Source: Prorocentrum cordatum (Eukaryota; Sar; Dinophyceae; Prorocentrales; Prorocentraceae). From it: a stretch of DNA of 64,000 bases. The DNA lies in the NCBI GenBank assembly GCA_963575745.1, contig CAUYUJ010000714.1:309619-373618 (forward strand), given 5' to 3'. A model generated the notes under the pieces. That model did not search any database. It was not told the origin of the DNA and was given only the letters and a program-made list of their open reading frames with translations. The first letter of the stretch is position 1. Every line of letters begins with the position of its first letter. Of this stretch, positions 34,123 through 44,874 are shown piece after piece. Both the position numbers and the translations under genes were made by a program.

Positions 34123-34707
34123 AAGCATCATCATCATAATCAGCATCATCATCAGCATCATCAGCAGCATGGTAATCATCGGCACCAGCATCACCATCAT
34201 CATCAGCAGCAGCATCATATGTTTAGTGTCATCGCCATCGCAACCAGTTACAATCATCATCAGCATCATCAGCATCAGCATGACGGCATCCTCACTCTCA
34301 GTGTCATAGCCATTATCATCATCAGCAGCACCACCATTCGCATTGCCACTCTCATCAGCATCATCAGCAGCAGCATAAGCAACAGCATCATCAGCAGCAT
34401 CAGCATCATCATCGTCATCACCATACCTCGTCATCGTCATCGTCACCAGCACAATCCCCACCATCATCATCACCATCATCATCACCATCAACAACAACAT
34501 CAGCAGCAACATCAACACCAACATCAGCATCGTCATCAGCCTCGGCAGCAGCGTCATTACCAATGTCGTCATCATCATCAGCATCAGCATCATCTGCAGC
34601 ATCATCACCGTCATCATCGTCATCATCAGCGTCGTCAGCATCAGCATAATCAACATAACCATCATCACCCTAACCATCATCATCACCATCACCAACATCA
34701 CCATCAT

Positions 34708-34738
<31 letters not shown>

Positions 34739-34902
34739 ATTAGCAGCAGCATCGGCACCACCACCATCACCACCGTAATCGCCATCATCTTCATCCGTAT
34801 CATCACCATCGCCATCATCTTTACCACCATCATCCTCATCATCGGCATCATCAGCATCATCATCATCATCATCATCAGCATCATCATCATCATCACCATC
34901 AC

Positions 34903-34959
<57 letters not shown>

Positions 34960-35215
34960 CATTATTCAACGACAATGTCACCGTCAACGTCAACGTTGTC
35001 GACGTCCTCCTCCTCCTTCTCCTCCTCCTCTTCCTCCTCCTGCTCCTGCTCCTGCTCCTGATCCTCCTCCTGTTCCTCCTCCTCATCCTCATCCTCATCC
35101 TCCTTCCCCTTCTCCTTATCCTCCTCCGTCTCCTCCTCCTCCTCCTCCTCATCCTCCTCCTCCTCCTCCTCTTCCTCCTCCTCAGCAGCAGCAGCAGCAT
35201 CATCCGACTCCTCGT
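32945..35215. repeat. ATC/CAG-rich region built of a ~1.07-kb tandem duplication
   Basis: Two kilobases of ATC with CAG and GTC variants. Complex landmarks are repeated: 'cagcctcggcagcagcgtca' at about 33464 and 34537, 'tcatcagcataagcaacag'-type words at 33285 and 34370, and 'cgtcaccgtcaacgtcaacg' at 33920 and 34977. The spacing of 1057-1077 bp shows duplication of a whole block. Confidence 0.8.
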
Positions 35216-35259
35216 CATGACATCCCCCTGTTGTCCCTTCCTCCTCCGCCTCCGCATCC

Positions 35260-35336
35260 TCAAGCCTCCTCCTCCTGCTCCTCCTCCTCCTCCTCCTCCT
35301 CCTCCTCCTCCTCCTCCTCCTCCTCCTCCTCCTGGC
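35260..35336. repeat. TCC tract before exon 6
   Basis: Nearly pure (TCC)n ending about 45 bases before the acceptor of exon 6, in the position of a polypyrimidine tract. Confidence 0.95.
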
Positions 35337-35380
35337 CCTCGTCGCCTGCATCCCTCCTCCCTGCCGCCCTCGCCCGCCAG

Positions 35381-35484
35381 GCCCTGGGCATCCAGGAGCT
35401 CTGGCTCGTGCCCCCGCCGCCGGGCGCCAGGTACAAGGCCGCCCTGGGCGTGCGCTCCCGGCACGCCTCGCGGGGCGCCGAGAG
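35381..35484 (+). CDS. Exon 6: SpoU motif 1, second half
   Basis: After 'ctcgcccgccag' the frame gives ALGIQELWLVPPPPGARYKA and ALGVRSRHASRGAE, which completes exon 5 as FRTCE-ALGIQELWLV. The exon ends with two spare bases before a GC donor (agag|gcccct), and exon 7 supplies one base. Reading past this donor gives the repeat-like RPLAPCRGGGGA. Confidence 0.65.
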
Positions 35485-35514
35485 GCCCCTCGCCCCCTGC
35501 AGGGGAGGGGGGGG

Positions 35515-35665
35515 GGCTCGAACACGCACAAATGGAAGGATTCCCCCATATTCTCCCATATTTTCTGGGTGTTTGTCTTCCCCATCCACTTCCCATAGTT
35601 TCCCATATTTTCTTGGGGATCGACGATGAATCGTGTCTGTGTGTGTTTTTCCCCCTCCTGAAGGG
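35515..35665 (-). repeat. Dispersed repeat family D, inverted
   Basis: 'cccatattttctgggtgttt', 'tttcccatattttcttgggg' and 'gtgtctgtgtgtgtttttcc' are the reverse complements of the family D words. Confidence 0.75.
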
Positions 35666-35674
35666 GGGGGGGGG

Positions 35675-35970
35675 CTCGAGGGGTCGATGGGGGGTCGAGG
35701 GAGGTCGAGGGGGGTCGAGGGAGGTCGAGGGAGGTCGAGGGCTCGAGGGAGGTCGAGGGACATCGAGGGTCGAGGGAGGTCGAGGGGCGAGGGCTCGAGG
35801 AGGGGGCTGGTGGGGTCGAGGGGTCGAGTGTCGAGGGGTCGAGGTTCGAGGGCTCGAGGGAGGTCGAGGGAGGATCGAGGGTCGAGATCGAGGTCGAGGG
35901 AGGATCGAGGGTCGAGGGAGGATCGATGGTCGAGGTCGAGGTCGAGGGAGGCCGAGGGTCGAGAGGCAGC
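35675..35970 (+). repeat. GGTCGAG minisatellite
   Basis: About 290 bp made of 'gaggtcgaggg', 'ggtcgaggga' and 'gatcgagggtcgag' words. Confidence 0.9.
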
Positions 35971-36074
35971 GGATGGGCCGATTAATTTTGAGTGGAAATC
36001 GACGGGGAGGGAGGAGGAGCCCTCGAAGGTGTTTTGCGTAGTTTGTCTACAGTTTTCGAGGGCTCCTGGGAGTT

Positions 36075-36284
36075 TGGGGCCTCCTCCTCCTCCTCCTCCT
36101 CATCCTCATCCTCCTCCTCCTCCTCCCCCTCCTCCTCCTCCTCCCCTCCTCCTCCTCCTCCTCCTCCTCCCTCCTCCTCCTCGTCCCTCCTCCTCCTCCT
36201 CCTCCTCCTCCTCGTCCTCTTCCTCCTCCTCCTCCTCCTCCTCCTCCTCCTCCTCCTCCTCCTCCTCCTCCTCCTCCTCCTCCA
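36075..36284. repeat. TCC tract
   Basis: About 200 bp of (TCC)n with CCC and GTC breaks, at the outer edge of the left arm of the inverted repeat. Confidence 0.95.
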
Positions 36285-36980
36285 TTCCTTTTCCATATCA
36301 ATAACTTCTCCGTGTCGCACCCCGAGGCTAGTTTTTAGGGCGGTCCAGCGTTTCGCTTGAGACTTCCTCACCATTTATGACCTTGAAGCTTAAACGTTGA
36401 CAGCAGCTTCACAGATGGAGGGCGGGTCGTTTTCAATATGTGGCTCTCGCTTTAGCCGCGGACATTCGTTTTTTTTTGGGGGGGGGGAAAGGGTTTCACG
36501 GATTGAGGGCGGGTGGTTTTCAACATGTGGTTCTCGCCTTAGCGCCGCGCGCATTCGTTTTACAAATTGCGAGAGTTTCACAGAGTGAGAGCGGATGTGT
36601 TCCAAAATGTAGTTCTCGCCTTAGGGCCGCGTGCATTCGTTATTAGCATGCAAGAATTGCACGGATTCCCATGATCAGCGTACGAGAAGTCGTGTTTTGG
36701 AAGGGTTCAGGATTATGAGAGTGACGTTGATTCGCTGTGTTGCAGTCCCAGGAACGGTGTTCTGGCACGGTTCAAGACCGTCAAGACGCAACAGTCAGGT
36801 TGACCCGTGGCGTTGGAATCCCGACAACAATGTTTTTGCATGCTTCAAGGTCTTCAAACGGTTGTCTTTCAGCGAGGCAGTTCCGTGTGGAAGTGAACCG
36901 TTGTAGGGGCCTATGAAGAGGGAGCTTGGAGGGAAGGTGTATTCCAACATCGTTGATGACTCTTGGGTTCTCACTGTTCC
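36285..36980 (+). repeat. Left arm of a ~700-bp inverted repeat around exon 7
   Basis: Its reverse complement is present at 38290-38998. Landmarks: 'gtgtcgcacccc' (36313) with 'ggggtgcgacag' (38967), 'gacttcctcacc' (36360) with 'ggtgaggaagtc' (38918), and 'catcgttgatgactcttggg' (36949) with 'cccaagagtcatcaacgatg' (38313). The middle contains family H words ('tcaatatgtggctctcgc'). Confidence 0.8.
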
Positions 36981-37209
36981 TCCTCCTCCTCCTCCTCCTC
37001 CTCCTTCACCTCCTCCTCCTCCTCCTCCTCCACCTCCTCCTCCACCACCTCCCCCTCCCCCATCCTCCTGCTCCTCCTCCTCCTCCTCCTCCTTCTCCTC
37101 CTCCTCCCCTCCTCCTCGGCCTCCTCCTTCCTCCTCCTCCTCCTCCTCCTCCTCCTCCTCCTCCTCCTCCTCCTCCTCCTCCTCCTCCTCCTCCTCCTCC
37201 TCCTCGTGC

Positions 37210-37281
<72 letters not shown>

Positions 37282-37528
37282 TCATCATCATCATCGTCGT
37301 CGTCGTCATCATCATCAGCATCAGCATCAGCATCATCATCAGCATCAGCATCAGCATCATCCTCATCATCATCGTCATCATCATCATCAGCATCAGCATC
37401 AGCATCATCATCATCAGCATCATCATCATCATCATCATCATCAGCATCATCATTATCATCATCATCATCTTCATCATCAGCAGCAGCATCGGCATCATCG
37501 GTATCATCAGCATCATCATCGTCATCAG

Positions 37529-37583
<55 letters not shown>

Positions 37584-37700
37584 GCACCCTCATCCTCATC
37601 CTCATCCTCATCCTCCCCCTCTTCTCATCCTCATCCTCATCCTCTTTCTCCTCCTGTTCCTCCCCCCTCCCTCCTCACCCTCCCTCCCTTTCCTCCCTCT
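36980..37700. repeat. TCC then ATC tracts in intron 6
   Basis: TCC with ACC (36980-37205), then ATC with CAG and GTC (37210-37585), then CTC-rich sequence that continues as a pyrimidine tract to the acceptor of exon 7 at 37760. Confidence 0.95.
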
Positions 37701-37760
37701 ATCCCTCCTGCCCTGCTTCCCTCCGGTCATCCCTCCCTCCTCCTGTCCTCCCCTCCGCAG

Positions 37761-37863
37761 GTTCCTCACCGTGCGCCGCGTGGGCTCGCCGGCGGACGTC
37801 GCCGCGGCCTGCCAGGAGGAGGGCCGGGAGTTGTGGGTCTCCTATTGCCCGCCGGGCGGCACC
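37761..37863 (+). CDS. Exon 7: SpoU core between motifs 1 and 2
   Basis: After a long pyrimidine tract and 'ctccgcag' the frame gives RFLTVRRVGSPADVAAACQE (first base shared with exon 6) and EGRELWVSYCPPGGT. The pattern 'f.s..e....l...gr.lW....' is what follows motif 1 in SpoU enzymes. The donor chosen is GA (acc|gaggag), which joins in frame to exon 8; a GT at 37872 would not. GA donors are known in dinoflagellates, so this is plausible but unproven. Confidence 0.65.
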
Positions 37864-37895
37864 GAGGAGCCGTGTCGTCAGCAGCGTCGTCAGCA

Positions 37896-38110
37896 GCAGG
37901 GAGGAGGAGGAGGGGGAGGAGGAGGAGGACGAGGAGGAGGAGGAGGAGGACGAGGAGGAGGAGGAGGAGGACGAGGAGGCGGAAGAGGAGGAGGAGGAGG
38001 AGGAAGAGGAGGAGGAGGAGGAGGACGAGGAGGAGGAGGAGGAGGAGGAGGAGGAGGAGAAGGGGGGGCAGGAGAAGGAGGGGAAGGAGGAAGAGTGGGA
38101 GGGGACAGGA
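37896..38110. repeat. GGA tract after exon 7
   Basis: About 200 bp of GGA with GAC, GCG and GAA variants, beginning about 30 bases after the predicted donor. Confidence 0.95.
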
Positions 38111-38114
38111 GAGG

Positions 38115-38275
38115 AGGTGAGGCGATACCGCTACCGTTCCGTCGTCACCACGATTGTATTCGCTTCGAAGTCTCAGTCAGAACGCACCCCATGAGAAGTC
38201 TGGGGAGTAGCGGCATCTGTATCTCGTTCTTCCCTCAAGGAAGGGAAGGGGATGGGTGAGGAGGCAGGAGGGGAG
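38115..38275 (+). repeat. Dispersed repeat family B
   Basis: Similar to 42375-42545: 'attcgcttcgaagtctcagt' against 'attcgccttgaagtcgtggt', then 'gtctggggagtagcgg' in both. Confidence 0.7.
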
Positions 38276-38289
38276 AGGAATGAAGGAGG

Positions 38290-38998
38290 AGGGGGAGGAG
38301 GCGGACCAGAAACCCAAGAGTCATCAACGATGTTGGAAGGAACCCTCCCTCCAAGCTCCCTCTTCATAGGCCCCGGCAACGGTTCATTTCCATTGAGGGA
38401 GCTGCCTCGTTGTAAGACAACAGTTTGAAGATCCTGAAGCGTGCAAAAACATTACTCGGGATTTCCACGCTACGTATCAACTTGACTGCTGCGGCTTGAC
38501 GATCCAGAATCGTGCCAGAACGCAGTTATGAGGACTTCAACACAGCGAATCAACAGAACCGATGCGCCCGCATAATCGTGAACCCTTCCAAACCACCTTT
38601 TCTGGTACGCTGATCATGGGAATCCGCGGAACCCTTGCAAATTTTAAGAACGAATGCGCGCGGCGCGAAGGCGAGAGCCACATTTTGAAACAGAACCTCC
38701 CTCAATCCGCGAAACTCTTGCAAATGTTGAAAACGAATGTGCGCGGCGCTAAGATTAGAGCCACATTTTGAAAACCACCCGCCCTCAATCCGTGAAGCTC
38801 TTGCAAATTTGTAATGCGAATGTCCGCGGCGCTAAGGCGAGAGCCACATTTTGAAAAACACCCTCCCTCCATGTTTGCCTCTGCTGTCACCTTTTAAGCG
38901 CCAGAGTCATGAACGGTGAGGAAGTCCCAGGCGAAACGCCCGGCCCGCCCTAAAAACTGATTCCGGGGTGCGACAGGGAAGAGTTATCTATAAGGAGA
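38290..38998 (-). repeat. Right arm of the inverted repeat around exon 7
   Basis: Reverse complement of 36285-36980 with moderate divergence. Just outside it, 39003-39160 is a GGA tract matching the TCC tract outside the left arm, so the symmetry extends into the microsatellites. Confidence 0.8.
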
Positions 38999-39002
38999 AG
39001 AG

Positions 39003-39165
39003 ATGGAGGAGGAGGAGGAGGAGGAGGAGGAGGAGGAGGAGGAGGAGGGAGCGAGAGCGAAGAAGGAAGAGGCGGAGGAATAAGTGGGAGGGGGGAAGAG
39101 GCAGAAGGGGAGAGGGGGAATGGAGGAGGAGGAGGAGGAGGAGAAGGAGCGAGAGCGAGAGCGAG
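39003..39165. repeat. GGA tract
   Basis: GGA with AAG and GCG variants. Confidence 0.9.
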
Positions 39166-39549
39166 GCGGGATGAGAGAGAGGAGGTGGAGGACCAGAGCA
39201 CAGAGCAAGCCCAGGATGCATCAGCGATGCTGCAACACGTATGCCCTCCCTTCCCAAGTCCCCTTTTTCGTAATAGATCCCTACAGGCCTTCCGTTTCGC
39301 TGTAAGAAGCGCACCCCTGAATGAGCAGCACCCCATGGGCTTGCCATTCAGGCGCGAGCACCGCTTTGAAGAGGAGTTGTATTGGCTCCTTCTGGTCGGC
39401 AGTAAAGGAAACGAAAATGTATGATCACACTTTACCAAACATGTTCACTGATGCCCATTCGCTTCGAGGACGCCTCAAGCGAGTTCCCCCGCTTGACAAG
39501 GAGCCGCCTTCCACCCGCGTTGGTGCTTCGTAGTTTAAGTTCCCCTTCT

Positions 39550-39725
39550 CGAAAGTTCAGGAGGGAAGAAACACACAGACACAAGTAATCGTCGATCCCT
39601 CGGATTATATAGGAAAATCTGGGAAGTGGAGGGGAAGACGAAATTCCAGGAAAAGATTTGGAATATTGGGAACATTGGGACGTGTGCCTATTGATTTGTG
39701 TACGTCCATGGGCCCCATTCAAGAG
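39550..39725 (+). repeat. Dispersed repeat family D
   Basis: From 'caggagggaagaaacacaca' to 'gtccatgggccccattcaag'; more diverged than the other copies. Confidence 0.65.
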
Positions 39726-39734
39726 TGCACGTTG

Positions 39735-39915
39735 CCTCAAGCGGAAGCCGCATTTGGAAAAAAGACGAGTGCGCATGGCGCAAAGGCGGGAGCTTCATTT
39801 TGAAAATGAGGTGTGTTGTCTCTGTATTGCATGTGCCGCGAATGGTGATCACGAGTGCGCGCAGCGCTGAGGTGCGGCTCCGCTTTGAAAACGGCCCACC
39901 CTCCATCGTTGCAAA
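39735..39915 (+). repeat. Family H fragment
   Basis: 'gcgcaaaggcgggagcttca', 'ttttgaaaat' and 'gcgcgcagcgctgaggtgcg' resemble the words at 36410-36620, 38640-38890, 50920-51110 and 13705-13830. Confidence 0.5.
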
Positions 39916-40019
39916 TGTCCTGGTTGTCAAGTCTCCCAGGCTTCAGGATCATAACTTGTGAGGCGCTATCAGACGAAACATTTTGCCCGATTTGCCGACA
40001 CCTCTGGTGGCCAGACCAG

Positions 40020-40845
40020 GAGGAGCTGAATACCAGAGACGAGGGGAGGAGGGGGATGGAGAAGGAAGGAGGAAGAAAGAGGAGAGAGGTGGTAGAGGAA
40101 GGTCGAGGAGGATATCGATGCAGCTGATGCGAAAGCCTGCACGCCAGGAGGAGGAGGACGAGGAGAGGAGGGAGGAAGGGAGTAGAAGAAGGAGGAGGAG
40201 GGAAGAGGGAGGAGGGAGGTAGAGGAGGAGGAGGAGGACGACGACGAGGAGAAGGAGGAGGGCAAGGGGGAAGGAGGACGAGCACAGCGAAGAGAAGGAA
40301 GAAGGACTAAAGGAGGAGGAGGGAGGTTCCAGGGGTGGGCTCCACGCATGGTTTTGCATAATGAGCTGCGTTCGGATGGCTGCGCGTGGTGCTTGATCTC
40401 ATATTATGTTGTGGCCCAGGACAAGTGGGAGGAGGAGGCTGAGGGAGGACATATGAGGAGGAGGAGGAAGAAGAAGAGGGAAGAGGAGGAGTGGAGGGGG
40501 AGGACGAGCAGGAGGAGGAGGAGGAGGAGGAGGAGGAGGAAGAGCAGTACCAGCAACAGCAAAAACAAATAAGAAACAGACGATAAGCGATAAGCACGAG
40601 GAGGTGGGGGCAGGAGGAGGAGAGGGGGGCGAGGAGGAGCAGGAGGATGAGCAGGATGAGGAATAGGAGTTGGAGCACGATGAGGAGGATAAGAAGGAAC
40701 ATAAGTTCGAGAACCTCCAGCAGGAGAAGACGGAGGGTGATAAGGATGAGGAGGCGGAGCATGGAAGGGAAGGGGAAGGGAGGATGAGGAGGAGGACAAC
40801 GAAATCTGCACTGATCGTCCGTTCCTATTTATTTCTCACAGTGGG
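40020..40845. repeat. Impure GGA-rich region
   Basis: About 800 bp of purine-rich DNA with GGA, GAA and GAC blocks, broken at 40325-40430 by unique sequence. Confidence 0.85.
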
Positions 40846-40854
40846 GCACTGAAT

Positions 40855-41600
40855 CATGATGGTCGATCTTCCGTTCAAGCATGATTGTTCTTCGCCGGCA
40901 CTCCTCTTAGCTGTCATAAACGACACGGACACGTCGATCACACTCCACCTGTGGCCCACTCATGATGCATCCCGTTCTCTTCCGCATGCCTCCCTCGACT
41001 GCTCCCGCGCTTCTTCATGCCATGGCATCTCCCATCGTGTATTCGCTCTTCCTGATCGGACTCGTCAGGGAGCCTCCTGCCGCATCGTCCGTCCCCTCCC
41101 CTGCCCCTCTCGCGAGGCCACCGGAGAGCCAAGCGGGCGAAGCCAGCATCAAGAATCCTGATCCCGTGCAGGCACATCAGGTCGACCCCGTGGGTTGCAA
41201 AGGCGCCGCAGGCTTCGCCGTGGCACACCGACGCAGCATCCAGCAGCATCGCCGGGCACGTGATTCGTCGACTGGCAGCAGCTGCCCAGACCACAGCGGC
41301 CAGAAGCCTCGGTCGCCATCCTTCTCCTCATCCTCACCCTGGCTGCGTGACCCTCGTCTGCAGTGGGGGCGTTGGTTCAGGAATGTGCCCAGGAGGCTTC
41401 AGACCCCGAGGGGGTCCTTATCTTATCTGACCAGGGCGGCAGTGGCATCCATGGCCAACCCAGTGGCCAGACGGACTCCAGCGCTTGCCGCGGAATGGTG
41501 CAGACGAGGTGGCACGACGGGGTCGAGCTCACACGCCGAGCGATTTTGCCGCCCGTGGAATTCGCTTCGAGGTGCGGAACGTGAGTGAGGCGTATTAGTC
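40855..41600. other. Low-repeat stretch with unassigned frames
   Basis: Complex sequence. A short frame at 41363-41584 reads ALVQECAQEASDPEGVLILS and then DQGGSGIHGQPSGQTDSSA. The minus strand is also open (40938-41294). Neither is recognised and no exon set could be built. Confidence 0.3.
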
Positions 41601-41760
41601 TTGGCGTGTCAGTCATCTGTGTGCTAGCAGCGTGCTGTGCCGTGTGGCATTGCAGTACTCGGGCAGCTTTCCGCCCCATTTCAGCTTCAGTTTCAGTTTG
41701 TTTGAAGGTCCACCGGCTTTCAGACCCTGCACTCTTTATCCAGTGGTTCTTTATCCCTTC

Positions 41761-41880
41761 GCATCGCGTGTACGTTTTTTTCTCGGCGGGGACCATCGAG
41801 GAGCATCCCACGTCATCTTGCGAAAAACCGCAAACGAAATCGAAACATGCACGGGGAATGACCGTCCGAGCGATGGCAAG
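41761..41880. mobile_element. MITE-like element, copy 3
   Basis: Keeps 'ggaccatcgaggagcatcc' and the right end 'gtccgagcgatggcaag'. The left inverted repeat has decayed to 'gcatcgcgtgtacgt'. The most diverged of the three copies. Confidence 0.75.
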
Positions 41881-42034
41881 TCTCCAGTGCCCTCACCGCA
41901 CCTGTCCGCACGCCTGGCCTGCCGTGGCAGCTGGCCCCACCCCCCCGAGCTCCGGAGGATCCTGGCGTCGAGGGCGGCCAGGACCGGCTTATTCTGGGTC
42001 TGCTCAAATTCCCGAGGGTGCAGACGGAGCAGGG

Positions 42035-42345
42035 GGAGGAGGAGAGAAGAGTGAAAGGAGGAGGAATAGGAGGAGGAGGAGGAGGAGGAGGAGGAGGAGG
42101 AGGAGGAGGGGGAGGAGGAGGAGGAGGAATAGGAGGAGGAGGAGGAGGAGGAGGAGGAGGAGGAGGAGGAGAGGAGGAGGATAGGAGAGGAGGAGGAGGA
42201 GGAGGAGAGGAAGAGAAGGAGGAGGAGGAACGCAGGGAGGACGAGGAAGAAACGAGGAGAGGAGGGAGATGAGGAGGAGGAGGAGGAGGAGGAGGAGGAG
42301 GAGGAGGAGGAGGAGGAGGAGGAGGTCAGAGGAGGAGGAGGAGGT
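42035..42345. repeat. GGA tract
   Basis: About 300 bp of (GGA)n with a few AAT and GAA breaks. Confidence 0.95.
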
Positions 42346-42374
42346 CCCCGTACTGCTACCCGTCGCCCGTTTTC

Positions 42375-42545
42375 CTCTGTGTCGGCCTCTTGGGGGGCCG
42401 TCGTCGCCACCGCTGGATTCGCCTTGAAGTCGTGGTCAGAGCGTACTCCGGGAGAGGTCTGGGGAGTAGCGGTATCGGTACCTAGTGGTTTCCCCAGGAG
42501 GGGGGAGGAGACGAGAGAAGGGGGATTCATCAGCAGGAGGAGAGG
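42375..42545 (+). repeat. Dispersed repeat family B
   Basis: See 38115-38275. An inverted fragment is also seen at about 52215-52265 ('ctgaccagcacttcgaggag'). Confidence 0.7.
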
Positions 42546-42654
42546 GGGAGGAGACGAGGGAAGGGGGAGGAGGAGAGTCGTTCCATGCCCTCATCTTCCG
42601 CGCCTGGTGGCCTGGCTGCTGGTCCTCGTCGTCTCCTTGGTGCTGGGAGGGTGG

Positions 42655-42832
42655 AGTGGTGGTGGTGGTGGTGGTGGTGGTGGTGGTGGTGGTGGTGGTG
42701 GTGGTGGTGGTGGTGGTGGTGGTGGTGGTGGTGGTGGTGGTGGTGGTGGTGGTGGTGGTGGTGGTGGTGGTGGTGGTGGTGGTGGTGGTGGTGGTGGTGG
42801 TGGTGGTGGCGGTGGTGGTGGTGGTGGTGGGA
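42655..42832. repeat. Long pure GGT tract
   Basis: About 175 bp of GGT with a single GGC, the purest microsatellite here. It gives Trp, Val and Gly shadow frames on + and Thr, His and Pro frames on minus. Confidence 0.98.
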
Positions 42833-43099
42833 GACCTCTCGCTCTTGCTTGCTTGCCCATCCACCCCACGAGCGCGCACGAAGGGCGCTGCCTCCACGCG
42901 CTGACGTTTCCAGCGCTCGCCCCCGCAGTTTGGCCCAGAGCTGGAGGAGAGGGGCACACAGCCCCGAGGCATCGCTCGGGGGGGGACACGCTCGGGGGGG
43001 GGAAGCATCGACCCCCGATCGCCCCATTCAGTGCCGAGAGGGGCCCGGCAGCCCACCCCGACCAGGAACGTGCGGTTTCACGACAGCCGGCTCCTCCTC

Positions 43100-43222
43100 G
43101 TCGTCCTCCTCCTCCTCCTCCTCCTCCTCCTCCTCCTCCTCCTCCTCCTCCTCCTCCTCCTCCTCCTCCTCCTCCTCCTCCCCCCTCCCCCCCCCTCCTC
43201 CTCCTCCTCCTCCTCCTCCTCG
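43100..43222. repeat. TCC tract
   Basis: (TCC)n with one CCC-rich break. Confidence 0.95.
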
Positions 43223-43494
43223 GCTCGGCGAGTGCACCCTGAGGTTCTTCGTGCTTGTTTTGGACGTTGTTGTGCATCCTGGGGGAGGGCACCCTCGAGT
43301 GATCTTGTGGTCTGGGGCGTTTTGGCCAGTGGAGGGTCACATGTTCTTGAAGGATGCTCTTCTGTCCAAGGTCCGACTGCACCGGGGGCCATCGCCGAGC
43401 TATCGGCGACGTATCGCCGGGTCGGTGTCCCCCCACCAAAGCCAGCCCCCCCCCCTGCCAAAGCGTCCCCCTCTCAGAGAGGGAGAAGCAGAGA

Positions 43495-43635
43495 CAGGAG
43501 GAGAGGAAAACGAGAAGGAGGAGGAAAGAAAGAATGGAGGGACGAGGAGGAGGAAAGGGAGGAAAACGAGGAGGAGAAGGAGGAGGAGGAGGGGAAAACG
43601 AAGAGGAGGAGGAGGAGGAGGAGGAAAGAGAGAAT
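43495..43635. repeat. Purine-rich GGA tract
   Basis: GGA, GAA and AAC mixed. Confidence 0.85.
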
Positions 43636-43737
43636 GGGGCCGAGGAGACGGCACGGAGCCCGAAGTGATTCTGGGAGGCAGCTTCGGAGCTAACTAATTC
43701 GGAGGACGGGCTGCTGTTTTGGGACCCTTGGGACAAC

Positions 43738-43965
43738 TATCGGGACATCATCGGGACAACCGTCGGGACAACCGTCGGGACAACCGTCGGGACAACCGTC
43801 GGGACAACCGTCGGGACAACTGTCGGGACAACCGTCGGGACAACTATCGGGACAACCGTCGGGAAAACCGTCGGGACAGCCGTCGGGACAGCCGTCGGGG
43901 CAACTATCGGGACAACCGTCGGGGCAGCCAACGGGACACCCATCAAAGCAAGCATCGGGACAGTC
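43738..43965 (+). repeat. 12-bp minisatellite CGGGACAACCGT
   Basis: About 18 copies of a 12-bp unit (cgggacaaccgt) with variants (ctatcgggacaa, ccgtcgggacag). Being a multiple of three it keeps a frame open (RDNR repeats on +, VVPT repeats on minus). The + frame continues to 44102 in non-repetitive sequence. Confidence 0.9.
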
Positions 43966-44765
43966 AACGCCAGAGCAAGCGGGAGTACGGCGTGGACAAG
44001 AAACATAATGAGGCTGCGGCCACTGTTCGGTGGTTGTTTGTGGACGCAGTCAGCGCCCAGTACGCGCACGGAGACGGCCTTGGCATAGACGGGGCCCTGT
44101 GACGACACCGGTGGCATCAGGCGGCGGGCGTCTGCTGGCGATGGCTTGGGAGCCAGTCTGGAGGAAGGGTAGGAAGGCCCGAGGGCCCAGCGAATGTGCG
44201 CGGACGGCGTTGGCGAGCTCAGGGCGATGGTCGAGAGCCCGCTCGGGTTGCAGTCATTACAAAGCGCATTAATGAGCGCGACGTGGGATTCGACGAGGAA
44301 CGCAAATAACCTCGAGGACCGGGACACGATCGCGGACGCCGAACACAGCCAAGTGCCAGGCGTCCAGGGTTCCCGCGGCGCGCTGACCTGCCTTTGAAGA
44401 GCAGGCGGGGGCCCAGGGTGCAGCCAGACGTGGTGCGCTGAACGCTTCTGGAGGACAAAGCCCGGTCCGAGTGCACGGCCGGCCCTACTTTCGGCCCTAC
44501 TCTCAGGGTGCCCGCGGGCGGCTTGGAGATTTGCCCAGCGTCAAGACGATCTCCGACGAGGTTGATGTCGTGACCTCTGTTGGGCACGAGTCCCGCCCCG
44601 AGTGTAGCCTGGAGCACAGCTTGTGCGTGGCCGACGATATCCACCAGCGCCGATCTCGCCGTGTCGAGATTTCCTTAAGAGTTCTCCCACTGCGCTCCAT
44701 CACGCACAGGGCCACAGAACACTCCATCAAACTTTGCCCGACACAAAGTGCCCACCGTGCCCACC

Positions 44766-44799
<34 letters not shown>

Positions 44800-44865
44800 A
44801 ACAGGGCCATCGCCCAACGCAAAATGTCCACACCAAGGGCCCGAAGATGAAAGTGCCCACGCAAG
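43966..44865. other. Non-repetitive stretch, no gene recognised
   Basis: Open frames on both strands (44219-44644 minus, 44471-44920 plus) lack a recognisable domain. 44760-44800 has 'gctcccaggc' three times. Confidence 0.35.
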
Positions 44866-44874
44866 CGCCAGCTC

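Noticed and set aside
32692-34962. Asp/Met-rich and His/Ile/Ser-rich frames of 200-360 codons on both strands
   Set aside because: Shadows of ATC repeats; both strands and several frames are equally open.
42585-43697. Long frames with poly-Trp (+) and poly-Pro (minus)
   Set aside because: They are the GGT and TCC tracts read through; codon content is entirely set by the repeats.
43738-44102. 128-codon RDNR-repeat protein
   Set aside because: Produced by a 12-bp minisatellite; the opposite strand is equally open.
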